Source: Diphasiastrum complanatum
Lineage: Eukaryota > Streptophyta > Lycopodiopsida > Lycopodiales > Lycopodiaceae
Direction of reading: 5' to 3'
Length of the DNA: 64,000 nt
NCBI GenBank assembly: GCA_029204225.1
Contig: CM055105.1
Coordinates: forward strand, 16,563,353-16,627,352
Part shown: positions 14,401 through 23,261 of the stretch, piece after piece
Position numbering within the stretch: the first letter of the stretch is position 1
Layout: each line of letters begins with the position of its first letter
Notes under the pieces: model-generated
The model's database searches: none
Seen by the model: only the letters and a program-made list of their open reading frames with translations
What the model was told of the DNA's origin: nothing
Translations under genes and position numbers: made by a program

Positions 14401-17400
14401 CTAATAAGCATAATAATGGGCTCTATGCCTAACTTGCATGTTCCTAGCCACTTATCGCTATTGTAATCTGAAATGACTACTCTATTTATTGGCATGGTAT
14501 TTGCATGAGCAATAATGTTATATACATCTATTTGTGAGATTGGAATTTTCCAAATTCACAAATTTGAGTCGAGAAGTCAAAAGCATAGAACCCACGGTTC
14601 TTGAAACCGTTGTTTGAACCGTACCACAGTTCATGAACCGTGGTACGGTTCTTGTCATTAATTTTTTTTTTTTTTACCCTTTTCCCCCCAAAACCCCTCC
14701 CATGGATTTTTGGCCCTCATTTCACTGTTTTTGGGTTGTTTTTGGGGGTGGGAAGTAAAAAAATATCATTAATTAATTAATTAATTAAATGCTATGGTGG
14801 TTTAATTAAATTCTCTAAACAGTTCTGGTTTTTTTTGGCTTTTTTTTGGGCTGTTTTTTAAAGTGGGGACCATAGAACCCACGGTTCCCAGAACCGTGGG
14901 TCCTGGGAACCGTGAAAGGAACCGTACCACGGTTCCTTGAACCGTGGTACAGTTCCTCTGTTTAAATAAATAATAATTACCAAACTCACAGATGATACAG
15001 ATTTGACAGATTTCACATGATGTACAGATGATTTGACAGATGTGAAATCAAATCATCACTGATTTGACAGATTTCACATGATGTACAGATGATTTCACAG
15101 ATGATATTAATTAATCAGTACGGTTCACCACGGTTCTGGGAAAAAAAAATTAAGAACCGTACGATTCACTGTACGGTTCTCAGAACCGTGGTGAACTGAT
15201 AACGGTTCACTATGGTGGGGACTGAAAAAAAAAAATTAATTACCACGGTTCACCACGGTTCTTGGAACCAAACTTAGTGAACCGTACGGTTCACTGTACA
15301 GTTCCAAGAACCGTGGTGAACCGTCCACGGTTCATGGGAACTATGGTCAGAAGGTAAAGCTTAAAAAATTCATTCATGCAACAAAAAAAGTCAAAAGGTC
15401 TATATCAAAACAATAATATAGAATCCAATACACAAAAAAGCTTAGCCAACCAGCACTATGTATGTCTCATTAGCACCCAAGCATAAGTTGCTATCTGAGT
15501 CTTTAAAGCATAAGTTGCGAAATTGTTATGCTCCTATTTTGCCCCAAGTCATGAGACCTCCATGTTGATGACTTTAAGTTGGTACACCGTATGATATCCA
15601 TCTTCATTCGACTGTCCATACTTGTTCCGATATTCTTTTGACCCTATCTATCACTTAATATGGATGGAGCAAAACGTCAATCCGTATAAATTAAATGCAT
15701 TGAATGCATGAGTTATTTTTTCTAATTTATGAATGTGTCAGAAACAAAAAACAATGTTCCATGTGGAATGTGGGAAATTTTGAATGGTACTCAAAAACAT
15801 CTTGTATTGTATGCCTAGGATCTATACATACAGAATGATTTTTACATCATATTTCAGCCATGACGTACGGGTGATGATATAAGTATTAGCATGCTAGGTC
15901 ACAACATACCATCACACTGTCAACCTACACTGCTATAGAGGATCCGGTGGATTTATGCTCTGCTTTTTATTTATGACGGATTGCCAGACTTGTTTCATTG
16001 GTGTCATTATCATCTTAAGTGGGGATAGATACACCTATGCCTTCATGCCATGAAACTCCATTCTGGCAGTTCGCACTATCAATCTATTGTGCATCATTGC
16101 TTTTGCAATGCTCTCTATGTGTATGGTTCATAACTCCCTTGGATGTCATTCTTAGACAAGTACAGATATTCTTAGCACGGCAATGGTCTTATTCTCAAAA
16201 GCCTGACTATATAACTCTTGTGCAAACTGCATCAATGGTCTCAGTGGTTTAATTAATCATCCACTTCAGAGTTAACTACAACCACCAGCTTACATACTCC
16301 TCTTCAGAATACCTACTGGCAAATTTCCAACCTCATTTCAAACAATCAAACAATTGCATAATACTCTAGTCGTCCATCTACCAAAACCCCTACAGGTTTA
16401 CTTGGCCTTTAGAGCATGTTACGGTACAGACTTCTTATCTGATTCAATATCAAGTTCCACACCTTCGCAGTCTGGCCCTTAAAATCTGCATTTCTTGCAT
16501 CAGAACTTGACTATTGTACGAATACGAGTGAAATGTGTTGCTGTTTGTCTATCTGAAAGACTTAGCTTGAAACTACGAAAAATAAGCTGTTGGAAGAAAA
16601 ATGCTAGGCAATTAAGGAAAACTGCCACAAACTATATAAGAGACGTAAGCATTAAGAGAAATCCAACTGACTTGTTCCGAACGTGGGTTATCTGTATGGT
16701 GGTAAGCAGGTTTCTCCAGATTCAAGCGTACACGTTTCTATACTTAAGCTACACAAATGACCAACATGTGCAACCTAAGTGTCTCTCTACAATCACAATG
16801 ATGTAAGTTAATGTTCTTTGCTAAACTCATGAGTCGGTTCCGAAATATAGTTTTCATTTACAGGGTCGTATAGTTCAAAACAGCAAAGCGGTCCTGTTCT
16901 CTTCTAAATAACTCTGCTTAGGTTGGGCTGCTCACTACCTCAACCTTGCAACGTAGGGTTAATTTGCCGTAGATATAATAACTTGTTCAGATCCCGCATT
17001 CTGGTATCAGTAGCTCCTTGCCAGATCAGGAAAACCTTAAACTCATATGCCCTTACCAATCATGCATGAAAGTCTTTACCGTAACGAACAGTTGTTAAAA
17101 AAACGAAAATGCAAGGAAATCAAGGAACGAATGAAAGCACATACCAAGTACAGCCTACTTCCGTCGTGGCAGTCCTGCAACAAATGTTTTGCATCCTTCA
17201 AAACACTTGCAAGAGCTTCAAAGCATATCAAAGCTTCTGCAGCAAGAGGCTGTTTCATGTCTCTGACTTCTTCGAAGAGAGGTACCAACAGCTTCAACCT
17301 CCTTGTGAGATGAATGCAATCCTTCTTGTTCATCTTACCATATTCTCCTATTGAAGAAATCTTATTTACCGCATCAATAAGAGATTGGATGAAAGCTTGT

Positions 17401-17417
17401 GCACCGCTCTCCTCCAT
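2384..17417 (-). CDS. PUB13/14-like: U-box/ARM-repeat E3 ubiquitin ligase, PUB10/11/13/14 (SPL11) type, 4 exons
   Basis: A plant U-box E3 ligase. This family transfers ubiquitin from an E2 to substrates bound by the ARM repeats, and PUB13/SPL11 relatives act in immunity, cell death and hormone signalling (family knowledge). Coding exons on the minus strand are 17417-17145, 5261-5145, 4073-3630 and 3457-2384. All junctions are phase 0 with GT...AG ends, giving about 635 aa against about 610-660 for the clade. Residues 1-235 are the U-box N-terminal domain ([15 protein letters not shown], then [13 protein letters not shown] across intron 2). The U-box is at about 255-328 ([18 protein letters not shown], then CPKTQQ), and ARM repeats run from about 350 to the end ([24 protein letters not shown]). 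Intron 3 (172 bp) cuts the U-box after GQ, as in PUB13/14. Intron 1 is 11,883 bp of transposon-rich DNA. The frame is intact, so the gene is probably functional; the exact orthologue is uncertain. Confidence 0.93.
3630..4073 (-). CDS. PUB13/14-like: PUB exon 3 (linker and first half of U-box)
   Basis: 148 codons, from [13 protein letters not shown] to VIVATGQ. The acceptor is CTTCAG and the donor GTCTTA. The last 24 residues are the first half of the U-box, with the RCPISLE signature. Confidence 0.92.
5145..5261 (-). CDS. PUB13/14-like: PUB exon 2 (39 codons)
   Basis: Begins ALEKES after the acceptor ...GGAAG and ends VSDEVREQ before the donor GTGTCA. The short exon restores the helical segment conserved between GSRLYL and VELVQ in this family. 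The acceptor lies 25 bp from a (GA)34 tract on the coding strand (5287-5354). Confidence 0.88.
5287..5354. repeat. (CT)34 microsatellite
   Basis: Uninterrupted CT dinucleotides on the plus strand, (GA)n in the PUB sense. It sits 25 bp upstream of the exon 2 acceptor, before the T-rich polypyrimidine tract. Confidence 0.98.
5356..8448. other. PUB intron 1, 3' part, no gene recognised
   Basis: AT-rich intronic DNA with short open frames only. The one feature I could define is a perfect 16-bp hairpin at 7686-7735. Confidence 0.6.
7686..7735. repeat. Perfect 16-bp inverted repeat (hairpin)
   Basis: Arm 7686-7701 (TCATGATCATGACGAC) is the exact reverse complement of 7720-7735, with an 18-nt loop. 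It lies in PUB intron 1. The arms are themselves rich in TCATGA. No function is claimed. Confidence 0.85.
8449..9903 (+). mobile_element. ORF1-only LINE (element A) bounded by (CT)n at both ends
   Basis: A non-LTR element in sense orientation. The 5' side is (CT)18 at 8449-8484, then a GC-rich leader with repeated CTCCATCGCTG words. An ORF1-like coding region follows to the TGA at 9698, then about 165 bp of 3' UTR ending TTAATAAAG and a (TC)n tail to about 9903. No endonuclease or reverse transcriptase remains between ORF1 and the 3' UTR, so it is non-autonomous, like mammalian HAL1 elements. The 5' leader and ORF1 are shared with the minus-strand copy at 27700-28846. Assignment to LINEs rests on ORF1 architecture and the 3' end. 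Confidence 0.7.
8844..9700 (+). pseudogene. LINE ORF1-like protein, frameshifted
   Basis: Two overlapping frames (8844-9494 and 9215-9700) make one protein broken by a shift near 9200. The N-terminal part has a coiled coil ([19 protein letters not shown], then [11 protein letters not shown]). The second part has [11 protein letters not shown] followed by the ORF1-type C-terminal motif [21 protein letters not shown]1/Tx1-clade ORF1 proteins are RNA-binding chaperones with coiled coil, RRM and C-terminal domain (family knowledge). The same motif recurs as FIFMDEDLTHTQWQARKQ in the other copy. Confidence 0.6.
9903..10060. mobile_element. Small foldback element rich in GGAAC/GTTCC words
   Basis: The left end TTGGGGTAGGAAC and right end GTTCCATACCCCAA are near-perfect inverted repeats. 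The interior has repeated GTTCCTA and GGAACGG words in both orientations. It directly abuts the (TC)n tail of LINE A. No target duplication was found, so the boundaries are less certain than for the two elements below. Confidence 0.5.
11165..11320. repeat. Left copy of a dispersed direct repeat in PUB intron 1
   Basis: Matches 14560-14583 plus 15346-15490. Shared runs include GGTCTATATCAAAACAA-like and CTTAGCCAACCAGC, and both copies end GCAAGCATAAGTTG-like. The second copy is split by the foldback element at 14584-15345. The two copies may be remnants of an old LTR pair, but no primer site or coding sequence was recognised between them. Confidence 0.6.
12065..12274. mobile_element. hAT-like foldback MITE, 210 bp, CAAAG termini
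   Basis: The ends are CAAAGT...ACTTTG, flanked by 8-bp direct repeats CTTTGAAT (12057-12064) and CTTTCAAT (12275-12282) with one mismatch, the length typical of hAT elements. The interior is made of palindromic words GGTGCCGTGG and CCGTACCACGG on both sides of poly-T and poly-A runs. It could form a long hairpin. It has no coding capacity. Confidence 0.75.
14584..15345. mobile_element. hAT-like foldback element, 762 bp, CATAG termini
   Basis: The ends are CATAGAACCC...GGGAACTATG, flanked by GTCAAAAG (14576-14583) and GTCAGAAG (15346-15353), an 8-bp duplication with one mismatch. The interior has at least ten copies of GAACCGTGG/CCACGGTTC in both orientations, including GAACCGTACCACGGTTC near 14919. 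It also has a repeated segment with GATTTGACAGATTTCACATG (about 15000 and 15060). It interrupts the right copy of the 11165 repeat, so it inserted after that repeat formed. Confidence 0.78.
15491..17144. other. PUB intron 1, 5' part, no gene recognised
   Basis: Unannotated intronic DNA ending at the exon 1 donor. Open frames at 16019 and 16495 (77 and 103 codons) match nothing known to me and are probably chance. Confidence 0.55.
17145..17417 (-). CDS. PUB13/14-like: PUB exon 1 (start codon, N-terminal domain)
   Basis: Encodes residues 1-91, beginning [17 protein letters not shown] and ending SRLYL directly before the donor GTATGT (minus strand, from 17144). The start is chosen because it aligns with the conserved MEE start of the family. 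A pyrimidine-rich stretch ending TTACAG lies about 20 nt upstream of the ATG and could be the acceptor of a 5' UTR intron (inference). Confidence 0.9.
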
Positions 17418-18950
17418 TTATGTTAGATAAGTACTGTAATTGTAATCAGTCCAAAAAAACCTAGGACCTTGAGTCTATGTTTCACAACATCTCATTAAAT
17501 AACTCTGATATTGACGACGAATGGGTATTGAGGTCATGTAGATCCAGCAGTTTCGATACAGCAAAGCTTTTAACAATCTCGCCTACAGGTGATCCACTCT
17601 GTCCTGATTATTACAATTCGGTCTGTCAAAGTTCCTCATTCGCATCTGGTACAAGCATTTGCGTATAAGTGCTAGTATGTTAGTAGCAAGTGCTACACGC
17701 TTTTTGGATAAGAAACTCTCATTCGGTAATTTCTAAATATCTTCCCACCTCAGGTGCAGGTCATCGTTCTAACGCTTTCGGTAGTTGCATTATTTTTATA
17801 TTTCCCTTCTGGAGACGTTAACGTCAAGGCAGGCGTACTTCCTCACATACCACTTAACTCGCGTACGTTCTATATTTTCATGAACGTGCTTCTAGCTTAA
17901 GTTGGTCTTTTCAATTTCTTGTCTGATGGTTGGCTTTTTAGGTTGTAAATGCTTAGTATTGCACAGATCTTGCAGCTTTGAGCTTCGTATTTGGGCGACT
18001 CACCAATTCTGTTAGCTACCCCCTCGTTGAATTGTAGCACTTACTGTGGTGTAAGATAGGTCCCTTTGTTACTTCACCGTGATAGTCCGTACATGCCTTT
18101 CCCAACGATTTCGTGCCCAGACTCCTTCTGCAAACATGCAATTGAAACCGAACTACAGGCAACCCCCGCTCGTCAACTGTCTCAATAGGGATTTCATGCC
18201 AAACAGATTCTGCATTGCCAAAACATCAGCTGTCAAATACTGTAATTTGTAAGCTGCTCACTTTCAATAGACAAATTCACATGTCTACAGCTTAATAGTA
18301 CGCGTATAGACTTAATCTGCAGGTTACTCGAATATCCAGCTCAAATTGATTCGAGATCCCATTTGGCTAGTCTCCGCAGGGCTTCCCGGATCAAGACATG
18401 TACAGATTAGGCCGTGCCTTCTGCACTGTACTAACTTTTCTCGAACAGATTAACCTTAAAATCAGGTGTCAAGAATCTGATGTTTCTCCTTTTGCTTGCG
18501 CAGTAGATCCACCATTCGATTGAATCTCACATGTGGTAACCTCTTCTTTCACGATGGATCCAAAGGTCATTTCCAAAGAGCAGAAATGAATCCAAGATCC
18601 TGCAAATATTATGCAGGCCTGTTCATCCGCAAGGTCACATGAAGTTTCAGGGCAGGAAGAAATTATGAGAAATGATTTTTAATAGACCTTACAAAGCGTA
18701 CACCAAGATGTCACTGTCATAGACTCTGTGCCACCGAGTATGAACAGCTAAGATCGTTACCATCCACCACCAAAAATAAAGGTGGACTACCATAAAGGAA
18801 AGAATCATCAGGAGTTCAAAGCTGAACAAATACGAATTTACGAAACTTCCATCTTAATATAATAATATTTGCAAAGTCTGTCTCATCTTTGTGGCTTTTG
18901 CGCTCCAGATCATCAACAGCTAGTAAAGATTCTGCAGCACATCTAGATCA
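17418..18950. other. Region upstream of the PUB start, possible 5' UTR intron
   Basis: No coding family recognised. A TTACAG acceptor-like site just upstream of the ATG, with a probable leader near 19000-19150, suggests that this stretch is an intron in the PUB 5' UTR. This is inference. Confidence 0.35.
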
Positions 18951-18999
18951 TAGGCGCTGAAACCAGAGAAGATGCAGCCTGGAAGATGTGCTCAAATTT

Positions 19000-19560
19000 T
19001 ATATTCACATACAGAAACAATCAAAATGCGTTCTCGTCGTCCGATCTGAGATTCTGAATTCTCATGCCATCGCCATCGCCATCGCCATCGCTTTTCTCTG
19101 CTCCTCTCTCTCTCAGTACAAAAACCAGGAGGAGAGAGAGAATCGAGCCAAAGGAGCTTCATGGCGCGGTATCTTCCATGACCACTTCGATTTTTGCCAC
19201 GTGGACCTTCTGACACTTGTCGGGCTTTGGATGGTTAAATTTTTGAAAGTGTGGCAAGATCTGAACGGTTGAAGTAGAATCCAACGGTGGCGAGATTCAA
19301 ACTATTCGTGCCATTTCGATATGAGGGAGAAAAGCGAGATTCGCTCTAGTCGTCGTACAAAAGCCAATGGAGAGCAAAGCAACAACCAACGCGGGGGGGG
19401 GGGGGGGGGGGGGGGGATTCTCAATGGCACGCCAGGACGTTAAAGCCCTCCGCCGTTGGATATTCAAAACAGCTTTCAGATTTTGCCACGTGTTATCATT
19501 AATCTTGATGGTCCTTCCAAGTGGCAGTCTCGACACGTGTCTATCATTTAAGTGGGCGAG
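19000..19560 (-). promoter_or_regulatory. Probable PUB promoter/5' leader with G-boxes
   Basis: In PUB sense there is a purine-rich leader (GAGAGAGAGAGG, then four GCGATG units near 19070-19095). Upstream are CACGTG G-boxes at 19198-19203, 19487-19492 and 19534-19539, flanked as GCCACGTGGA, GCCACGTGTT and GACACGTGTC. bZIP and bHLH factors bind such sites (established). The core promoter and start site are not resolved. The region could serve another transcript instead. Confidence 0.4.
19393..19416. repeat. Run of 24 G
   Basis: Uninterrupted poly-G on the plus strand, between two G-boxes. Its length is prone to sequencing or assembly error. Confidence 0.9.
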
Positions 19561-20352
19561 GGCACGAGATATGGTGCCGGTAAGCGCCGTCGACAAGCCA
19601 CCTGCAGTAGACGGTAAACGGTGAGGCGGGAAGCTGGGATAAGAGATGTGTGTGACAAGCAAAAGAGATGGTAACTGGTGCAGCCAGTGACCAACCACCG
19701 GATCAGTGTCCAGCCAATGTACGTCAGCCATTATAGGCAACGTCCATTGGTACTTCAGTACTCTCTTTCTGCACTTGGGCTGGGCCTAGGATTGTAAGGG
19801 CACTACAATTCAATCAATGTCAACAAAAAAAATTTATTTGATTTCATTCCAAACTTAAAGTTGGGGGGGTCCACCGGGCTTATGGCCTAGGAGGCCCTCC
19901 TAAGTCGCTTATTGGCTCGGGAGGGGATGTAACTCCCGCTCCAGTGCCTATGAGTCACTTGGCAGGGCTGCCCGGGCCTTGCCCGACAGAAAATTTTTGA
20001 CCATTGGGCGGCCTCCCAAAGAATTTTTGGTCTTGCGAGGCTCGAGGGAGGGACCGAGGGTCTCCGAGCCCGAGAGCTCGCACTGTGACAAAAAATTTTG
20101 GAGTGTGGCTAACAAAGTTTTCAGAGCATTCATGCTCATTTAAACATTATTAGCTGCTTTCATAATATATACAGCAACGGATATCTATCCCTAAAACTTA
20201 TGAGATAATTGTTAACCTAGCATGTGGCATCACGTTGGTTCCTGCAACCAACCGAATCCCGAAATCTCTCGGTCTTAAATTTTGTAGTCCCCAAATCTTG
20301 CGAGCACACGGGTACCGAGCAAAAGGCCGGGCAGCAATGGAGGGTGCGTGGA

Positions 20353-20683
20353 CACGTGGCGATTAAGGGACTGTGTCGAGAGTAATGACATCTGTGTCAA
20401 TAAGCGACGAGGGAGGCCCTCAAGGGCACATTGCACAAGGGCGTGTGCTTAAGCAGGTGGGAGGCCTAAGGGAAAGAGAGCCTCAAGTGAAAAGATTTTT
20501 CTTTTTCTTTTTTGGCCTTGCCTTGCACGTGGTGATTAAGGGACTGTGTCGAGAGTAATGGCGTCTATGTCAATAAGCGACGAGGGAGGCCCTCAAGGGC
20601 GTGTGCTTGAGCAGGTGGGAGGCCTAAGGGAAAGAGAGCCTCAAGTGTAAAGATTTTTCTTTTTCTTTTGTGGCCTTGCCTTG
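20353..20683. repeat. Head-to-tail tandem duplication, about 173 + 158 bp
   Basis: Copy 1 (20353-20525) and copy 2 (20526-20683) both start CACGTGG, share the GACTGTGTCGAGAG region and end GGCCTTGCCTTG. Copy 2 lacks a short internal stretch around CACATTGCACAAGG. Each copy carries one CACGTG site at its start. Confidence 0.9.
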
Positions 20684-20699
20684 CAAAGGCAATAATATG

Positions 20700-22080
20700 T
20701 GTTTAGGTCAGTTAGTGGAGTTTAGAAGAAAGTCAACTTTGAAGACTAATATGTGGTGGGTCTAGAGCTATTGTACATTTGTTGCCATTTAAAGTTCTAC
20801 CAAGACATGCAAAACAATGGATGATTTTATCTACTCTATTTGTATATTTCGAGAATTTTTATGATGATAGTCAAGATCTTGGACTCTTTGAAGGCATAGT
20901 TGGTTCTAATACAAGAGTTTTATACAATAATGGAGGCTCTGGTGAAGATGATGACCAACAGCATGGATATGGCTATGCTAGTAACGACTTGGTGCAACAT
21001 ATCATATATTCTGTTGCTATGGCTTATGTACAAGATTTTGTTTCGCATGATTGGCGCTGAACTCGACAAGATTTAGAGATAAAAGGTTATGTTGAAAGGG
21101 AGGAAGAGTAAGTGCTAGTGTGCATGACCTACACAACCACCTTGTCAAGTGCTGAAGGCTTGATGAAACACAACCATCTTTAGAGAATCGTTCTCATGTA
21201 CATCTTTATTATAACTCATATGACAACTTGAGACAAAGCCAACAACCTCATGGTGAATATTCTATTGATAAATACAAGCAAAGGCTCTCTGTTACAGAAG
21301 GCACAAGATCAATTGGTTAGCGAAGCTATGACATGGATACTAAGCACAGAGGTAAAATGCACATGAGACCTTCGAATGGTATATCTAATAATTTATGAAA
21401 GATACCATGCGGAAGTCAATCTCAAAATCTTCATAATAAATGCAAAGTGTACATAAATAGATCTATATTAGTAAATAAGTGTGAGGAATTTGGCACCATG
21501 TGTGTCTAAGTCCCTAGTGATCACGTCGTTATTTCATTTATAGATAACAATAAAAGTGAATTTTCGACCATCTGTGAGAATTAAATAGTTTAGAGGCCTA
21601 AAACTCAAGCTAGTGAATGAAGGGCTATTTTTCACCAATTTTCAAATTCAAATAGTAAGGGAGTATAAATTGGCCAATACCATTGAGGCCAAGTGCCCAT
21701 TATCCACTATAAATAGTTGTGCCATGTACTTCATTTTGATGTTCAATCAAAAGAAGGTGGAACCTCTACCATTTGGCAAATGGATGTCCTTACTTCTCCT
21801 TCTCTTCCATCTCTCTCGTGTTTATTGTTATCTTTCCATTGTTTGTTTTTGCTATTTGTTGGATTTGAATGTTATTGTTATATTTGTGAGAGAAAAGAGA
21901 GAGAAAATAAAAAAAGTAAGCTTGATCATGGAGAATTAGGGTTAATGGATGCTAGGGTTAGATTGCCAACATAGCTTGCATAACACTTTGGATGTAAGCT
22001 TCTCATGGGATCAAACTAACGTGTGACATGAAAGAAGAATCATGTTCAATTTTTTTTGCCTTGCTTGCTTGGAAATAGGG
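20700..22080. other. Unclassified repeat-like DNA, possible decayed gypsy LTR
   Basis: There is a 93-codon open frame (20779-21060) that I do not recognise. A TATA-like CTATAAATAG lies near 21705. It sits just upstream of a degenerate primer-site-like sequence at about 22110, so it may be the 5' LTR of the gypsy remnant that follows. No matching 3' LTR was found. Confidence 0.35.
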
Positions 22081-23261
22081 TTTGAAGGTGGGTGATAAAA
22101 AGTTTCTACAATTTTGGCATCATTGTCGAAAAACAATCGCCATTGTTTTCAGATTGTTAGCATGATCGTGATGCTTGGATGGATGTTAGCTTGCATTTAG
22201 GCATCTTGATTTTGGCATAGTGAGGTTAGAATTGCATATTTTGGTGGTTTAGGATTAGATTTTGATTATTTGTGAGATCTTGATTGAAATTCATGTTTGT
22301 AATCACTTGTGATTGATGAGTAGGGAAGGGGATATAGTACATTAGTGCTAAGATCCACTTAGAAACCAAAAAATCAGAAAAATAGCAAAGAAAATTAAAT
22401 CTTTCTACAATTTGGGAAAGAAGAAGGGAAAAAACTTCATCAAAGCTGATAACTTTTTGTTGAATAACCCTCGTCGACTTGTAGGTAGGATTGATGTAGT
22501 GCAACTCCAGTTTGAAGAGGAAAGGTTACTTCCCAGCCATTCACTAGAAAATTGAAAAAAATAGCCAAATTTTTTTTTAAAAAAACTCTTGTTAAAAATT
22601 CATGAAAAAAGCAAAGCGCTCTTAATTGGTTAGCCCTCTAGTATGATGAACCTGGTATTCTCTGAGGTCTAAGAGAGTTTCTACTAGTGCAAAAATTAAA
22701 GTGGTAAAACTTGCCAAATTCATCAAAAACTTTCAATTTTTGATAGATTTTTTAAAATAACCTTCATTAGACTTACAAAATATTAAAAACTTCTGCAACT
22801 GTTAGTTCTCAAAATCCAGGTCCTATGAAGGTTTTGCTTAATTCTTAACATTTTTTTTGTAGAAGAAAACACACCTCTTTCAATAAAAACAGTAGTATCT
22901 CTTTGCCTTCGCTAGTCCTCCTAAATATTTTTTATACATTTTTTTTTAGCATAAGTGAAGTTTTCGAAGATTAGCTCCCATAGGATAAGGCCTGCGAAAT
23001 TTTGTTTTGATACCAATTTTATGTAGACAAAACCCTCACCAAGTTGAAAATTTGTCTTGATACTGCATATGAACCTTCACCGAGCCTACCGAACATGTCT
23101 TACAGTGTTTTTCATCTCCAGTCAAGTCTTGCAACTATAGTTTGATTAAAAACATCATATTAAAGGTTTTTATTGACTTTTTATGCAAAGTTTCAAAATA
23201 ACCTTCACTAGAAGTACTATTTATTGAACCTTCGCATAAGTAACCTTTGCAAGGTTCACTA

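Noticed and set aside
18988-19740. Short frames on both strands around the G-box region
   Set aside because: They cover simple repeats (GCGATG units, poly-G) and promoter-like sequence, with no conserved domain.
20779-21060. 93-codon frame that might be a gene
   Set aside because: I do not recognise it, and it sits in a transposon-rich stretch next to a gypsy remnant. It is kept only as part of an unclassified region.
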